DNA of 64,000 nt from Legionella bozemanae (GTDB lineage Bacteria > Pseudomonadota > Gammaproteobacteria > Legionellales > Legionellaceae), in contig NZ_LBAW01000001.1 in the NCBI RefSeq assembly GCF_001648595.1, forward strand, positions 186,001-250,000, given 5' to 3'. How positions within the stretch are numbered: the first letter of the stretch is position 1; each line of letters opens with the position of its first letter. The position numbers and the translations under genes were made by a program. This document shows, piece by piece, positions 19,001 to 26,890 of the stretch. A model generated the notes under the pieces. It did not search any database and was not told the origin of the DNA. It was given only the letters and a program-made list of their open reading frames with translations.

Positions 19001-19378
19001 GAGGTTGCAACACAAAATAAATTTGACTTAGGGAAGACCGCTGAAGTTTATTTTAAAGTAGGCAGCAAATTTAGTCTGGTCTGGTTCCGCGATCAAATTG
19101 GTAATGATTCTCGTGAAGGCCATTGGAATAGTCTGGCACGCTTATCTTTACGTGATGAACTCGATAACTTACAACGCCGTCTGACTATTGTCATTTTAAT
19201 GAATAATCAAAAAGCGCTTAACTCGGATGAGCTCATTGCCTATTGGTTCGCAAAAAACCCTTTTATCCACCAACGATGGGAAAAATTGCTGGAAATGCTG
19301 CTTGGTAGTTCAAGTATTGATTATACAATTTTCTTTATTGCTCTGCGCGAATTATCAACCTTAATCACTGTAGAGTAA
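16019..19378 (+). CDS. NAD-specific glutamate dehydrogenase, large-type but N-terminally short
   Basis: The 1,119-residue protein matches the catalytic and C-terminal parts of the large (about 1,600-residue) NAD-GDH family. Landmarks are IHLRSAKVARGGLRWSDR, the catalytic-lysine block PSGAKGGFILKK (about residue 357), the NAD-binding VVGIGDMSGDVFGNGL and the GEGGNLGFTQ block. It catalyses glutamate to 2-oxoglutarate plus ammonia, feeding amino acids into the TCA cycle. Compared with the usual enzyme, roughly 480 N-terminal residues (ACT-like regulatory part) are absent, and the upstream DNA does not encode them. The start at ENSWKDQLDQ is at a domain edge, so it may be a naturally short form. 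Confidence 0.88.
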   Translation: MENSWKDQLDQELIKQLGRKKGKKFAEKYLPSLSMSYCEQHTVEEAIADLLQIDKLSLQDPLTIVFFESPRGEYPLHIKLYRYGRPIPLSDILPMIENMGLRTYTERPYKIAIAPNQFVWISDFNVTYAHSNLLTLEQVKNIFNEALIKISVGICENDGFNKLVLGAGLSWREIVIIRAYAKYMQQIGFRFSQQYIEKTIATYAAITKKLIQLFYLKFGLKQNTANKNKKAELEKEIRSDIDAITSLDEDYIIRFFWSLIKATLRTNYFQVGSDGQPKDYLSFKLNSAKVPDLPPGQPMYEIFVYSTRFEGIHLRSAKVARGGLRWSDRPEDFRTEVLGLMKAQKVKNSVIVPSGAKGGFILKKAIHMLDREQIKQEVIYCYQSFIRGLLDLTDNLIDDRVISPKNTVCYDEADPYLVVAADKGTATFSDIANGIAKEYNFWLGDAFASGGSAGYDHKKMGITARGAWESVKRHFRELDINIEEQDFTVVGIGDMSGDVFGNGLIYTSHSLLLAAFDHRHIFLDPNPNGPKTFAERQRLFNLPTSSWEDFNPRLISKGGGVYSRSSKSITITPEVKKALSITADSLTPNELIREILKAPVDLLFNGGIGTYVKASTQSHADVGDKTNEFCRVNGNELRCKIVGEGGNLGFTQLGRVEFALQGGLINTDSIDNSAGVNCSDHEVNIKILLNKEMLQGKLTEKKRNQLLTKMTEEVAQLVLNDNYNQALVLSFSATNALAYSGLYQAYIKELEGLVHLDRGVEYLPDEKHLLERKAAGQALTRPELSIIMAYTKIYITGELLKSDLPDDPYFATILETGFPATLIKLYAKSMQTHRLRREIIATQLSNQIVNSMGITFMYRLQMETGQTIADIARAYIIAAKAYRVDDLHRLIDSLNYKVTVHTQYELLHHVRQLMNLATRWFLHHKRLAGEITNNIAHYSQSIAKLEKSIPDLMAGVTKEYLDKIVIQFVDIGLPEEAARKIAATRAMYTVLNVVEVATQNKFDLGKTAEVYFKVGSKFSLVWFRDQIGNDSREGHWNSLARLSLRDELDNLQRRLTIVILMNNQKALNSDELIAYWFAKNPFIHQRWEKLLEMLLGSSSIDYTIFFIALRELSTLITVE

Positions 19379-19404
19379 TAGAAAATCTCCTACAAAATCA
19401 TAAA

Positions 19405-19428
19405 CCCGAGCCCGCACAGGAGCTCGGG
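19405..19428 (+). terminator. Hairpin after glutamate dehydrogenase
   Basis: CCCGAGC and GCTCGGG form a perfect 7-bp stem, followed by AATTCCTTTG. The T tract is short, so termination may be partial. Confidence 0.6.
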
Positions 19429-19563
19429 AATTCCTTTGACAACACCCTAAATTCATTCACATACCCTCATTTTCAAATACAAACGGTTCTCGTTGTTTTT
19501 TTATATCTGTTGATGATACTGTGATTGTGAAGTCAATTGATGAAATAATGGAGAGCTTAAATT

Positions 19564-20673
19564 ATGGATGAAGAATATCGAAAACATGCCAAATCAAAAA
19601 TTACAAATGCTAAATATCTAGAACGTAAACATGCTGCAAAAAAAATAATAATCGAAGAATACACGCAAGGAATCAATTCATTTTTACAAATCATCAATAA
19701 AACACCTGCTGACTTTCATGCTCTTACCAATGCCTATTATGATCTGGCGACTTTTTATTTTAATAAAACGGAATACATAAAAGCAGCTCAATGTTATCTG
19801 GATGCGATACAACAACTCCTGCAAACTGAATTAAATGATGAGTGTTATAGAAAATTAACGGAACTATATATTGACTTAGCGGATGCGTGTTATGAATCGC
19901 TTAACCAGCCTGCAGGAGATGAAGCCATGTCAAATGCCATAAAAGCATTTGGTTTGATTAAAAACAAAACTGGTGCAGAACAAAAAATAGGTGATCCAAT
20001 AGCTAATTTCAAGAAATTTCATGAGCATTATGAACGAAAACTTTCAACAAATTCATATATCGAATCATCCAAATTTACAAACCATGAGCTTTTACTTGGT
20101 GAAGGACAAGTTACACGACAACAGGAACAAGCTCTTTTCGCACAATTTGAAGCCATATCAATTAGTGAAATTCAACAAATTGATCTCAGTATAGAGGGCA
20201 TGTTAAGCCAACTGTCTCTATCTGCAGAGAAACCTTTATTTAACCCCATTGTAATCAATGCAACACCGAGCGATGGTGTTTGTCGTAATATGGCAATGCA
20301 GCTTTTAGCACTGGCTAAATCTCATATTCAAAACAAATTAATACCAGAAACTGTTGCAACTTATAGACAAGCCATTAAAACACTGCAAATGATCAAAGCT
20401 CCACAACAAAGTGACCATCAAATAATCCTGCATTTGGAAGACCAAATAAAATTTTTACAAAGAAAGCAAAGTATCCCAGAAACACAATCTTCTTTTACTT
20501 CACCTTCAATACCCCTAGAAAATCAAAGATCGGTTTCCGTCACTCAGTCAGGGAGAGGTTTTTTTGCTCAAGCGTTGCAGGATGAAACAAAAGAAGAATT
20601 GTCTATGGATTTTGAGGAAGATGTCAAAATGATCGAAGAAACCAATGGAAACAGAATGAATATGTATCCTTAA
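19564..20673 (+). CDS. Unknown TPR-like helical protein, possible effector
   Basis: A 369-residue soluble protein. Residues about 45-135 have the spacing of tetratricopeptide helices (ALTNAYYDLATFYFNKTEYIKAAQCYLDA), and another TPR-like pair lies at about 240-285. The remainder is polar. The C-terminal 40 residues contain glutamate clusters (KEELSMDFEEDVKMIEE) before a short polar tail, which resembles Dot/Icm effector signals. No catalytic motif was found. ATG 19564 has GGAGAG ten bases upstream. Effector status is inference. Confidence 0.7.
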   Translation: MDEEYRKHAKSKITNAKYLERKHAAKKIIIEEYTQGINSFLQIINKTPADFHALTNAYYDLATFYFNKTEYIKAAQCYLDAIQQLLQTELNDECYRKLTELYIDLADACYESLNQPAGDEAMSNAIKAFGLIKNKTGAEQKIGDPIANFKKFHEHYERKLSTNSYIESSKFTNHELLLGEGQVTRQQEQALFAQFEAISISEIQQIDLSIEGMLSQLSLSAEKPLFNPIVINATPSDGVCRNMAMQLLALAKSHIQNKLIPETVATYRQAIKTLQMIKAPQQSDHQIILHLEDQIKFLQRKQSIPETQSSFTSPSIPLENQRSVSVTQSGRGFFAQALQDETKEELSMDFEEDVKMIEETNGNRMNMYP

Positions 20674-20771
20674 CTCGGCCTTTCTTACAAACTGCTCCTC
20701 GTTGAGGTATTTAATGGTGATTTTAAATTAAGATTGAGTCTACTAACAGTTATCATCTCTAAAGTTTCTAT

Positions 20772-20802
20772 AGAGCTCCCAGGACAGTGTGCTGGGAGCT
20801 CT
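20772..20802. terminator. Strong bidirectional terminator
   Basis: AGAGCTCCCAG and CTGGGAGCTCT form a perfect 11-bp stem with a 9-base loop between convergent genes. A T-containing tail follows on the plus strand. Confidence 0.8.
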
Positions 20803-20855
20803 ACTTTCTATTATCAAAAGATCCCAAAAGCCATCATTAATCATAATGAGAAAAA

Positions 20856-21926
20856 TTAATCAGATATTCCTTTATTCAAAGCCTCTGCTTCAAGTACTAA
20901 AGCTCTTATTAATTCATTTGCACTTGTATTTCTGCATAATGGTGCGGATTGCCCCGCCCACATTGACATAAAATCAATATTGTTTTGTTCCTTGGCCTTT
21001 TTTCGCATCATGCTTGTCAGGGCATTTTGAATGGGATAATCAAGAATATTGATTTTTCTTAGCTCCATGCGCTCAATAAATTGATTGCGTACTCCTCGGG
21101 CTAATTTCCCGGAAAAAGCGCGTGTAAGCACCGTATTATCTTGTTGCTGTGTCAGTAAAGCGTGTTTATAGACATCTGGAATGCCGGATTCAAAACAACT
21201 GAGAAACGCAGTTCCCATTTGTATGCCTTCAGCACCTAAATGCGTTGCGGCAACGATTCCTCTTCCATCCATAATTCCCCCCGCCGCAATAATAGGAATT
21301 TTGATTTGATCTACGAATTGAGGGATTAGGCTAAACAACCCAATCAATCCATCCTCCGCTTTACCTATAAAAGTCCCTCTATGGCCCCCTGCTTCACTTC
21401 CTTGAGCAACAATTGCATCAATACCACTTTCTTCTAATACCCGTGCTTCGGCTAAGGTTGTCGCTGTGCCGATTAAAATGGTGTGATTTTTTTTTAGTTT
21501 TGATATCCATGCAGAATCCAACAAACCAAATGCATAACTAAAAACAGGAATTTTTTCTTCAAGAAGTACCTTTATTTGTTCTTCAAAAGATTGTGCGTAA
21601 GGTTTTGCAACTGACTTAATCTCTATATTTAATTCATGGCAGGACTGTTTAATATCAGCACAGGATTTTTGAATTTGTGCTGCCGTGGCATAATGTTCCT
21701 CTGGAATAAAAAGATTAACTGCAAAAGGTTTATTCGTTAATTTACGAATCGTTTTTAGAGCATGTCTTATCTCAGTAGGAGTCATATATCCAGCACCTAG
21801 TGAGCCTAAACCACCTGAATTACTTACCGCAGCAACTAACTCAGGAGTAGCAGCGCCACCTGCCATAGGAGCCTGTATAATTGGGAATTTTAAACCAATT
21901 TTTTCAGTCAATCGTGTCTGCCACAT
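20856..21926 (-). CDS. Nitronate monooxygenase (2-nitropropane dioxygenase family)
   Basis: A 356-residue FMN-dependent TIM-barrel enzyme. The N-terminus has FPIIQAPMAGGAATPELVAAVS and the FMN/phosphate region contains VAQGSEAGGHRG and IIAAGGIMDGRG. The family oxidises nitronates such as propionate-3-nitronate to detoxify them. Two starts are possible: AAGGA overlaps the ATG at 21935 but is eight bases from the in-frame ATG at 21926, so I choose the latter. The gene is monocistronic and convergent with the TPR-like gene. Confidence 0.9.
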   Translation of the reverse strand: MWQTRLTEKIGLKFPIIQAPMAGGAATPELVAAVSNSGGLGSLGAGYMTPTEIRHALKTIRKLTNKPFAVNLFIPEEHYATAAQIQKSCADIKQSCHELNIEIKSVAKPYAQSFEEQIKVLLEEKIPVFSYAFGLLDSAWISKLKKNHTILIGTATTLAEARVLEESGIDAIVAQGSEAGGHRGTFIGKAEDGLIGLFSLIPQFVDQIKIPIIAAGGIMDGRGIVAATHLGAEGIQMGTAFLSCFESGIPDVYKHALLTQQQDNTVLTRAFSGKLARGVRNQFIERMELRKINILDYPIQNALTSMMRKKAKEQNNIDFMSMWAGQSAPLCRNTSANELIRALVLEAEALNKGISD

Positions 21927-22240
21927 GGTTTTCATCCTTTTTATATTTCATTAATCATAAACTTGATGTGTAATGGATACTATAGTGTAATGAAGCACAA
22001 TTACTCTAATGTTCAGCGCGCCAATTATCCCAGATTATTTATTACACAAACTTAAATGGGATTGAACAATAGAATTGGGAAAAACGGATTATTCACTTGA
22101 AAGATCAATTAGATAATCAACAGTTGCTGGAAAATGTTCTGCGATTTTTTTAGAATGTTATTTCTGCATTGCATGAAGATGAATCTATTCTCTTCACAAT
22201 TTTTAATAAAACGTCTGGTGCATCAAGTTAGGAGGACGCT
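21927..22240. other. Divergent intergenic region, 314 bp
   Basis: It separates the nitronate monooxygenase and quinone oxidoreductase genes, which point away from each other. It is AT-rich and should hold both promoters. No convincing coding sequence or palindrome was found, apart from the strong ribosome site at its right end. Confidence 0.45.
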
Positions 22241-23233
22241 ATGAAAGCACAAGCTATATCATCTTTTGGTGATTCTTCAGTTTTTGAAACAATTGAACTC
22301 CCCAAACCAAAAATTAAACCAGGCTATGTGCTCATTCGCGTTATTGCCACGAGTGTTAATCCTGTTGACTGTAAAGTTCGCTCGGGTAAATACGGTCAGG
22401 TTTCACCTCAATTCCCAGCAGTCTTGCATGGTGACGTAGCAGGTATCGTTGAAGAAGTGGGTGAAGGAGTTGTTGAGTTTACAGCCGGCGATGAGGTTTA
22501 TGGATGTGCAGGCGGCTTTCTCAATGAAAGCGGGGCTTTAGCTGAATTTATGCTTGCTGATGCCAGGCTCATTGCAAAAAAACCAAAGAAACTGAGTATG
22601 GTTGAGGCTGCTGCATTACCTCTGGTGTCAATCACTGCCTGGGAGGCATTATTTGAAAAGATTAAAATTAAATCTGGACAAAAAGTGCTAATTCATGCAG
22701 GTACAGGCGGGGTTGGACATATTGCAATTCAGCTGGCAAAATGGGCTGGTGCAGACGTATACACCACTGTATCTTCTTTAGATAAAGCAGAGATAGCAAA
22801 ATCGCTCGGAGCCAAAGAAGCAATCAATTACCGGATTGATTCAGTCCACGATTATGTAAGTCGCTTTACCAATGGTGCGGGATTTGATGTGGTATTTGAT
22901 ACAATTGGCGGAGAAAATCTTGATAAATCATTGACTGCAGTTGCCATGTATGGAAACGTAATCAGCATTCAGGCAGCATCCCAGCATGATCTTTCACCTT
23001 TACATAGCAAATCGGCCAGTCTCCATGCTGTTTTTATGTTATTGCCATTATTACATAATGTACAACGCGAACGACATGGCAAAATTTTAAAAGAAATCGC
23101 AAGCATGGTAGAAGATGGCCATTTAAATCCACTCATTGACCCTCATCTTTTTTACTTCGAGAACATCGAGAAAGCCCATGCGTTACTTGAGTCAGGAAAA
23201 GCAGTAGGAAAAATCGTAGTTCAAGCCTATTAA
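22241..23233 (+). CDS. NADPH:quinone oxidoreductase-like MDR dehydrogenase
   Basis: A 330-residue medium-chain reductase. It has the GroES-like N-terminal domain (VIATSVNPVDCKVRSG), the AGTGGVGHIAIQLAKWAGADVY nucleotide-binding loop near residue 152 and no structural zinc-cysteine cluster, which places it with the quinone-oxidoreductase branch. A textbook AGGAGGA lies four bases before the ATG. It probably reduces a quinone or enone using NADPH; the substrate is not predictable. Confidence 0.88.
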   Translation: MKAQAISSFGDSSVFETIELPKPKIKPGYVLIRVIATSVNPVDCKVRSGKYGQVSPQFPAVLHGDVAGIVEEVGEGVVEFTAGDEVYGCAGGFLNESGALAEFMLADARLIAKKPKKLSMVEAAALPLVSITAWEALFEKIKIKSGQKVLIHAGTGGVGHIAIQLAKWAGADVYTTVSSLDKAEIAKSLGAKEAINYRIDSVHDYVSRFTNGAGFDVVFDTIGGENLDKSLTAVAMYGNVISIQAASQHDLSPLHSKSASLHAVFMLLPLLHNVQRERHGKILKEIASMVEDGHLNPLIDPHLFYFENIEKAHALLESGKAVGKIVVQAY

Positions 23234-23256
23234 TTCTTGGCTTGCAGCATTACAGC

Positions 23257-23301
23257 ACAGAGGGCCCCAGATTTAACTATATCACACCTGGTACCCTCTG
23301 T
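23257..23301. repeat. Imperfect hairpin after the oxidoreductase gene
   Basis: ACAGAGGG (23257-23264) pairs with CCCTCTGT (23294-23301), and CCAG pairs with CTGG inside. No T run follows, so it is not a normal intrinsic terminator. Confidence 0.4.
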
Positions 23302-23430
23302 AGGCCGCTTGTCCACACGAGTGTTCTTTATATTCCCCAGGATCTGTTAAACAGAGGTGTCGTCAGTTATTTATCCTTTATTTCTCAAAGTTTCTTATCA
23401 AAAAACGGATGCCCTTCATGTTTATTGCCC

Positions 23431-24174
23431 CTAATTTATGCGTTTAAGGGGTTTAAGTAAGTGTTTATTGAGATCACAGTAAAGCATAGTACCTCCTATA
23501 ACCGCTGCAGGCAGGGTCAATATATTTAAGATGGGTATAAAGCTGACCAGATTTATAGAAAAACCTAATCCAAGTGAACACATTTTGCTGCCGGCGACTT
23601 TTTTACGTGTTTCTTTGAAGCTAATAAGATTATTATCCATAGCGAAATCTTGATATTGAATACTCAATATCCATGCATTAAAAAGAAACCATAAAAAAGG
23701 ATAAATAGGCTGTAGAAAAGGTATAAAAAATAAAACTCCTATCACTAAAAAACGAGGTAAAAAATAGCTAAGAAACTCAACTTGACGTTTTATACTACGA
23801 AATACGATTTTATGAAATGGTAAAGATGGAATAGCACTTCCAAAAAATATATTTTGTGTTTTCTCAGCTAAAAGCCCATTTAGAGGCGCTGCGATTAAAT
23901 TAAAAAACACCGTAAAAAGTGATAAAAACATTAAGAAAAAACTCAGGATAAAAATAATAAAAAAAACAGTGCTGAGAAAGCTTAACCAAGAAGGAAGTTT
24001 ATCAATGTAGTGATAAGCATAGGGCAACAAATAATGATAAATCAGGTAAAACAAGCCCGCAAACATTATAAAATTAATCGCTAAAGGCAATAGAACAAAA
24101 CGTTTCAATCCTCGAGTAAAAAGATGACGAATTCCACGTAACATATAACTCATACCATGAAAAAAATCCCTCAT
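23431..24174 (-). CDS. EI24/CysZ-like inner-membrane protein
   Basis: A 247-residue membrane protein with about four to five helices and the CysZ/EI24 pattern, including LIAAPLNGLLAEKTQ near residue 95 and the conserved FNAWILSIQYQDFAMDNN block near 170. CysZ proteins support sulfate entry for cysteine synthesis. The frame is open to 24246, but GGGGAG lies four bases before the ATG at 24174 (MRDFFHGMSYMLRG), which is also the family's typical N-terminus. It is not beside other sulfur genes. Confidence 0.87.
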   Translation of the reverse strand: MRDFFHGMSYMLRGIRHLFTRGLKRFVLLPLAINFIMFAGLFYLIYHYLLPYAYHYIDKLPSWLSFLSTVFFIIFILSFFLMFLSLFTVFFNLIAAPLNGLLAEKTQNIFFGSAIPSLPFHKIVFRSIKRQVEFLSYFLPRFLVIGVLFFIPFLQPIYPFLWFLFNAWILSIQYQDFAMDNNLISFKETRKKVAGSKMCSLGLGFSINLVSFIPILNILTLPAAVIGGTMLYCDLNKHLLKPLKRIN

Positions 24175-24347
24175 TTTTCTCCCCAATCTTGAACCATTTT
24201 CGTAATTTAATCCAATCATATAACTAATGACACATTCGAACATCATATTTTTATATAATTTTCTTTTTAAATTTTGAACAAAATAATGACACAGTAGCTT
24301 ATTAATATATAATGAAATTTTTTTCAGTTAAGGATAAGGTACGATAA

Positions 24348-24926
24348 ATGTTTGAAAATAAAGCTCAACCAAAACAAATCCCCAAGTTAATCACTCTGAC
24401 AGCAGAAGTAATCAAGAAAACAAACCCTCATCTTTTTTTTACTTTATATGGGAATAAAAAGTTACCTCCCCAAATAGAAAATGAGTATATCAATCCTCCT
24501 GTACAGGAATTAGTGAAGCAACATGAACACATTTATTGGGCCAATGTGAAAGAACGTAAAGAAGAAGTTAAATACCGCTCTTCCCGTATTGAAGTGGACT
24601 GTTGTTTTAAAAAATGTACAAGCCTAACAATGATGGCCTTAGGTAGCGGCGTACATCTTGGTATCTATTATATATTACGTGCAAGTGGTGTACCGTATTC
24701 AACAACAATAACCTATCTTGCAACCTTGCCCGTCACTCTATGCGTTACAGCGTGTTTTAGTCCCTGTGCTGCTTTTTTATTAGCAAAAGGGATCGCGAAT
24801 TGTATAACTCCCAATGTTCCTGAGGAGACTGTCGATTTATATGAAGTAGTAACTAGTGCTAATAATGACAAAGAAGAAGAGGAAGAAGAAGGAGAAGAAG
24901 AAAAAAAACGAATCGCTTATCCTTAA
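24348..24926 (+). CDS. Unknown membrane protein with acidic C-terminus, possible effector
   Basis: A 192-residue protein with a basic, soluble N-terminal half and two hydrophobic segments (about 95-115 and 118-148, containing several cysteines). It ends in a run of glutamates followed by KKRIAYP. A glutamate block close to the C-terminus is a known feature of Dot/Icm substrates, and two hydrophobic helices would suit insertion into a host membrane. This is inference; no domain was recognised. Confidence 0.65.
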   Translation: MFENKAQPKQIPKLITLTAEVIKKTNPHLFFTLYGNKKLPPQIENEYINPPVQELVKQHEHIYWANVKERKEEVKYRSSRIEVDCCFKKCTSLTMMALGSGVHLGIYYILRASGVPYSTTITYLATLPVTLCVTACFSPCAAFLLAKGIANCITPNVPEETVDLYEVVTSANNDKEEEEEEGEEEKKRIAYP

Positions 24927-25022
24927 AAACGTACCTGGTGCAGAAATGAAAATGAGAGATGCTTATGTATATTTCCTGAGTACCGCTACGCTGCATCAGA
25001 CTACACTATAGTTACACTCCCT

Positions 25023-25042
25023 TTGTAACAACTTTGTTACAA
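25023..25042. promoter_or_regulatory. Perfect 20-bp palindrome, candidate operator
   Basis: TTGTAACAA, two bases, then TTGTTACAA form a perfect dyad about 80 bases upstream of the His-rich peptide gene. Further half-sites with the same core follow (GTTACA near 25068, TTGTTA near 25055 and 25075), as expected for a repressor with several sites. Confidence 0.55.
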
Positions 25043-25122
25043 TTACAGTGTACCTTGTTATATCCCTGTTACATTTGTTATTTAGACTAGGCTTCAATAA
25101 CAATCTAAGAGGGGAATACAAA

Positions 25123-25344
25123 ATGATTAAAAAATTATTACTGTGTGGGATATTAAGCACAGTTACGTTATTTTCCACTACGACAGCCTTCGCTTATTAT
25201 CATTCACATCATGATTATCCACGATTCAAGTTCCATCGCCACCATCATCACTCAAGATGGAAAAATGTTTATCGATGGACACCACCACCGAGTGTTGTAG
25301 TAGAAAACAACACCCCATACCCACGATACCACCAACACTACTGA
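25123..25344 (+). CDS. Small exported histidine-rich peptide
   Basis: The start at 25123 has AGAGGGG eight bases upstream and gives 73 residues. Residues 1-24 form a signal peptide ending TTTAFA. The mature peptide is rich in His, Tyr and Arg (for example KFHRHHHHSRW) and ends PRYHQHY, suggesting binding of Ni, Cu or Zn in the periplasm. It is preceded by a perfect palindrome and followed by a strong terminator, so it is a separately regulated single gene. Metal control is inference from composition. Confidence 0.75.
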   Translation: MIKKLLLCGILSTVTLFSTTTAFAYYHSHHDYPRFKFHRHHHHSRWKNVYRWTPPPSVVVENNTPYPRYHQHY

Positions 25345-25376
25345 TTATAAAAAGGTAGTAAGATTTCAGTTATGCC

Positions 25377-25413
25377 AAAAGTGGTCATCCCTGCGCAGGG
25401 ATGACCGCCTTTT
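25377..25413 (+). terminator. Strong intrinsic terminator
   Basis: AAAAGTGGTCATCCC is mirrored by GGGATGACCGCCTTTT with a short GC loop, and the stem ends in a T run. It closes the His-rich peptide gene. Confidence 0.85.
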
Positions 25414-25656
25414 AGACAGCACTGTAGACTGTAGAATACTTATTTTCCTGGTTAAAATTTTGTGAGGCTCTCTCAGGCAGAAAGTGCGAAGGAGTATTTT
25501 GATTTTATATCATGCAATTAGGTACCCTAACCCATTTACATAGTTAAGCCATAGTTTTTAGCTTGTTCTTTCGATTCAGCCTCCATACAATGATGATAAA
25601 ATTGCTCTTCGATCAGAGACCAACCCCATTATTTAATTATGTATTTAGAGTGCTTC
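25414..25656. other. Intergenic region before the YdcF-like gene
   Basis: No gene is supported here. The plus-strand frame that begins at 25563 is out of frame with the YdcF-like product and lacks a ribosome site. It presumably contains the promoter for the 25657 gene. Confidence 0.4.
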
Positions 25657-26250
25657 ATGAAATTTCTCATGCAAATAGGTATTTTTGTCTTACTCACATT
25701 CATTATTGTTTATTCTTTTCTTGCTCTTTATATTATAAAAAATGCGGAAAACGATGAAAAAAAACACGCAGAGGTTATTTTGGTACTCGGAGCAAAAGCT
25801 TATCGCAATAACTCATACAATCTGTGCCTCGTAGCTCGTGTAAAACATGCAGTGGATTTATATAAAGCGAACTATGCCCCTAAACTTCTTTTTACTGGTG
25901 GTACTGACATCGAAGACGGGGCAAATGAAGCACACACCATGAAAAAAATTGCGCTCTCTTTAGGTGTCCCTGCCAAAGACATCCTGCTTGAACCAGCCTC
26001 AACTTCTACTTATGAAAATTTTCTTTTTTCCAAAAAGATATTGCAAACGAATAAATTTAAATCCATTATATTGGTAACCGAACCTTTTCATGCACCCAGA
26101 GCCATTCTAGTCGCGCAAAGATTGGGGATTAAAGTGATTAGCTCACCCGCAGTAAAAAGCACATGTTGGACAAAGAACAAATATCTGTCACGTTATTTTC
26201 TCAAAGAACCCCTTGCCATTCTCTATTATAAAATGAGAAATAGATTATAA
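25657..26250 (+). CDS. YdcF/SanA family (DUF218) membrane-anchored protein
   Basis: The protein has one N-terminal membrane helix (IGIFVLLTFIIVYSFLALYII) followed by a DUF218 domain: VILVLGAKAY, the LFTGGTDIEDGANEAHTM segment, and ILVTEPFHAPRA. SanA and YdcF relatives are envelope-linked proteins involved in vancomycin resistance or polyprenyl metabolism in enterics. An earlier in-frame ATG lies at 25639, but AGAG precedes the ATG at 25657 by six bases, so I choose the later start (197 residues). It is convergent with the exported paralogue pair. Confidence 0.82.
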   Translation: MKFLMQIGIFVLLTFIIVYSFLALYIIKNAENDEKKHAEVILVLGAKAYRNNSYNLCLVARVKHAVDLYKANYAPKLLFTGGTDIEDGANEAHTMKKIALSLGVPAKDILLEPASTSTYENFLFSKKILQTNKFKSIILVTEPFHAPRAILVAQRLGIKVISSPAVKSTCWTKNKYLSRYFLKEPLAILYYKMRNRL

Positions 26251-26297
26251 GCCCTGTTCTTCAATTGCTGCATATGCAATGAGTGCCCTTTTATCAA

Positions 26298-26338
26298 CAA
26301 AATAAAAGGGATTACTAATGGTAACCCCTTTTATTTTG
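26298..26338. terminator. Bidirectional terminator
   Basis: CAAAATAAAAGGG pairs exactly with CCCTTTTATTTTG, giving U-rich tails in both directions between convergent genes. Confidence 0.8.
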
Positions 26339-26358
26339 CTGATTATGAAAAGATTCAA

Positions 26359-26844
26359 CTACTTGCTTCGAGTACATGTCTCTGATCCAACTTGATTGTC
26401 TGTTTGGACAACCCAATTGGATTGTAATGAGCCATCTGGCTTAATTTCAATCATTTGAATACCAATTGTATCCGGCTTTCTTGGATCCCAAAATGAGGTC
26501 GCTACAACATTAGTCATATTAGGATGCATCACTCCTGTGCCGTAAAGAACAGGATCCCCATTACTATTTTCCCATTGTAAGGTATAAGTATCCCCTGATT
26601 TTGATACTGTAAGAGGATAAGAGGCTGTATTATTTGAGGCATCAACACGTTGGCATTGATAATCACCTAAAAAAGAAGAGGCTCCCGCTTTGCTTGTCGA
26701 GGTACTGGTATTGCTTGATGCAGCATCAGTATTCGTTGTCGAATTTGAAGTATTGGTATTGCCTGTACTGGTGTCTGCATAGGCCGTTAAAGTAGGCAGA
26801 GATAATGCAGCAACTAAATAAACACTTTGAATCACAGTTTTCAT
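26359..26844 (-). CDS. Small exported protein, paralogue of the next gene
   Basis: A 161-residue protein with a signal peptide ending LTAYA, a Ser/Thr/Asn-rich linker of about 35 residues, and a compact domain with two cysteines in GDYQC and SETC. It shares this domain with its neighbour at 26891-27307: G-x-Y-x-C, W-x-P-x-x-P, IKPDGSL and a terminal ETCT. The low-complexity linker is missing in the neighbour. Probably periplasmic or secreted; I do not recognise the family. AAAGGAA lies upstream of the ATG. Confidence 0.78.
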   Translation of the reverse strand: MKTVIQSVYLVAALSLPTLTAYADTSTGNTNTSNSTTNTDAASSNTSTSTSKAGASSFLGDYQCQRVDASNNTASYPLTVSKSGDTYTLQWENSNGDPVLYGTGVMHPNMTNVVATSFWDPRKPDTIGIQMIEIKPDGSLQSNWVVQTDNQVGSETCTRSK

Positions 26845-26890
26845 AATAAAATTCCTTTTCTCATAATCATCTTATGTGAATAACGCTCTA

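Noticed and set aside
23257..23301. Intrinsic terminator after the oxidoreductase gene
   Set aside because: The hairpin lacks a following T run, so I list it only as a structure.
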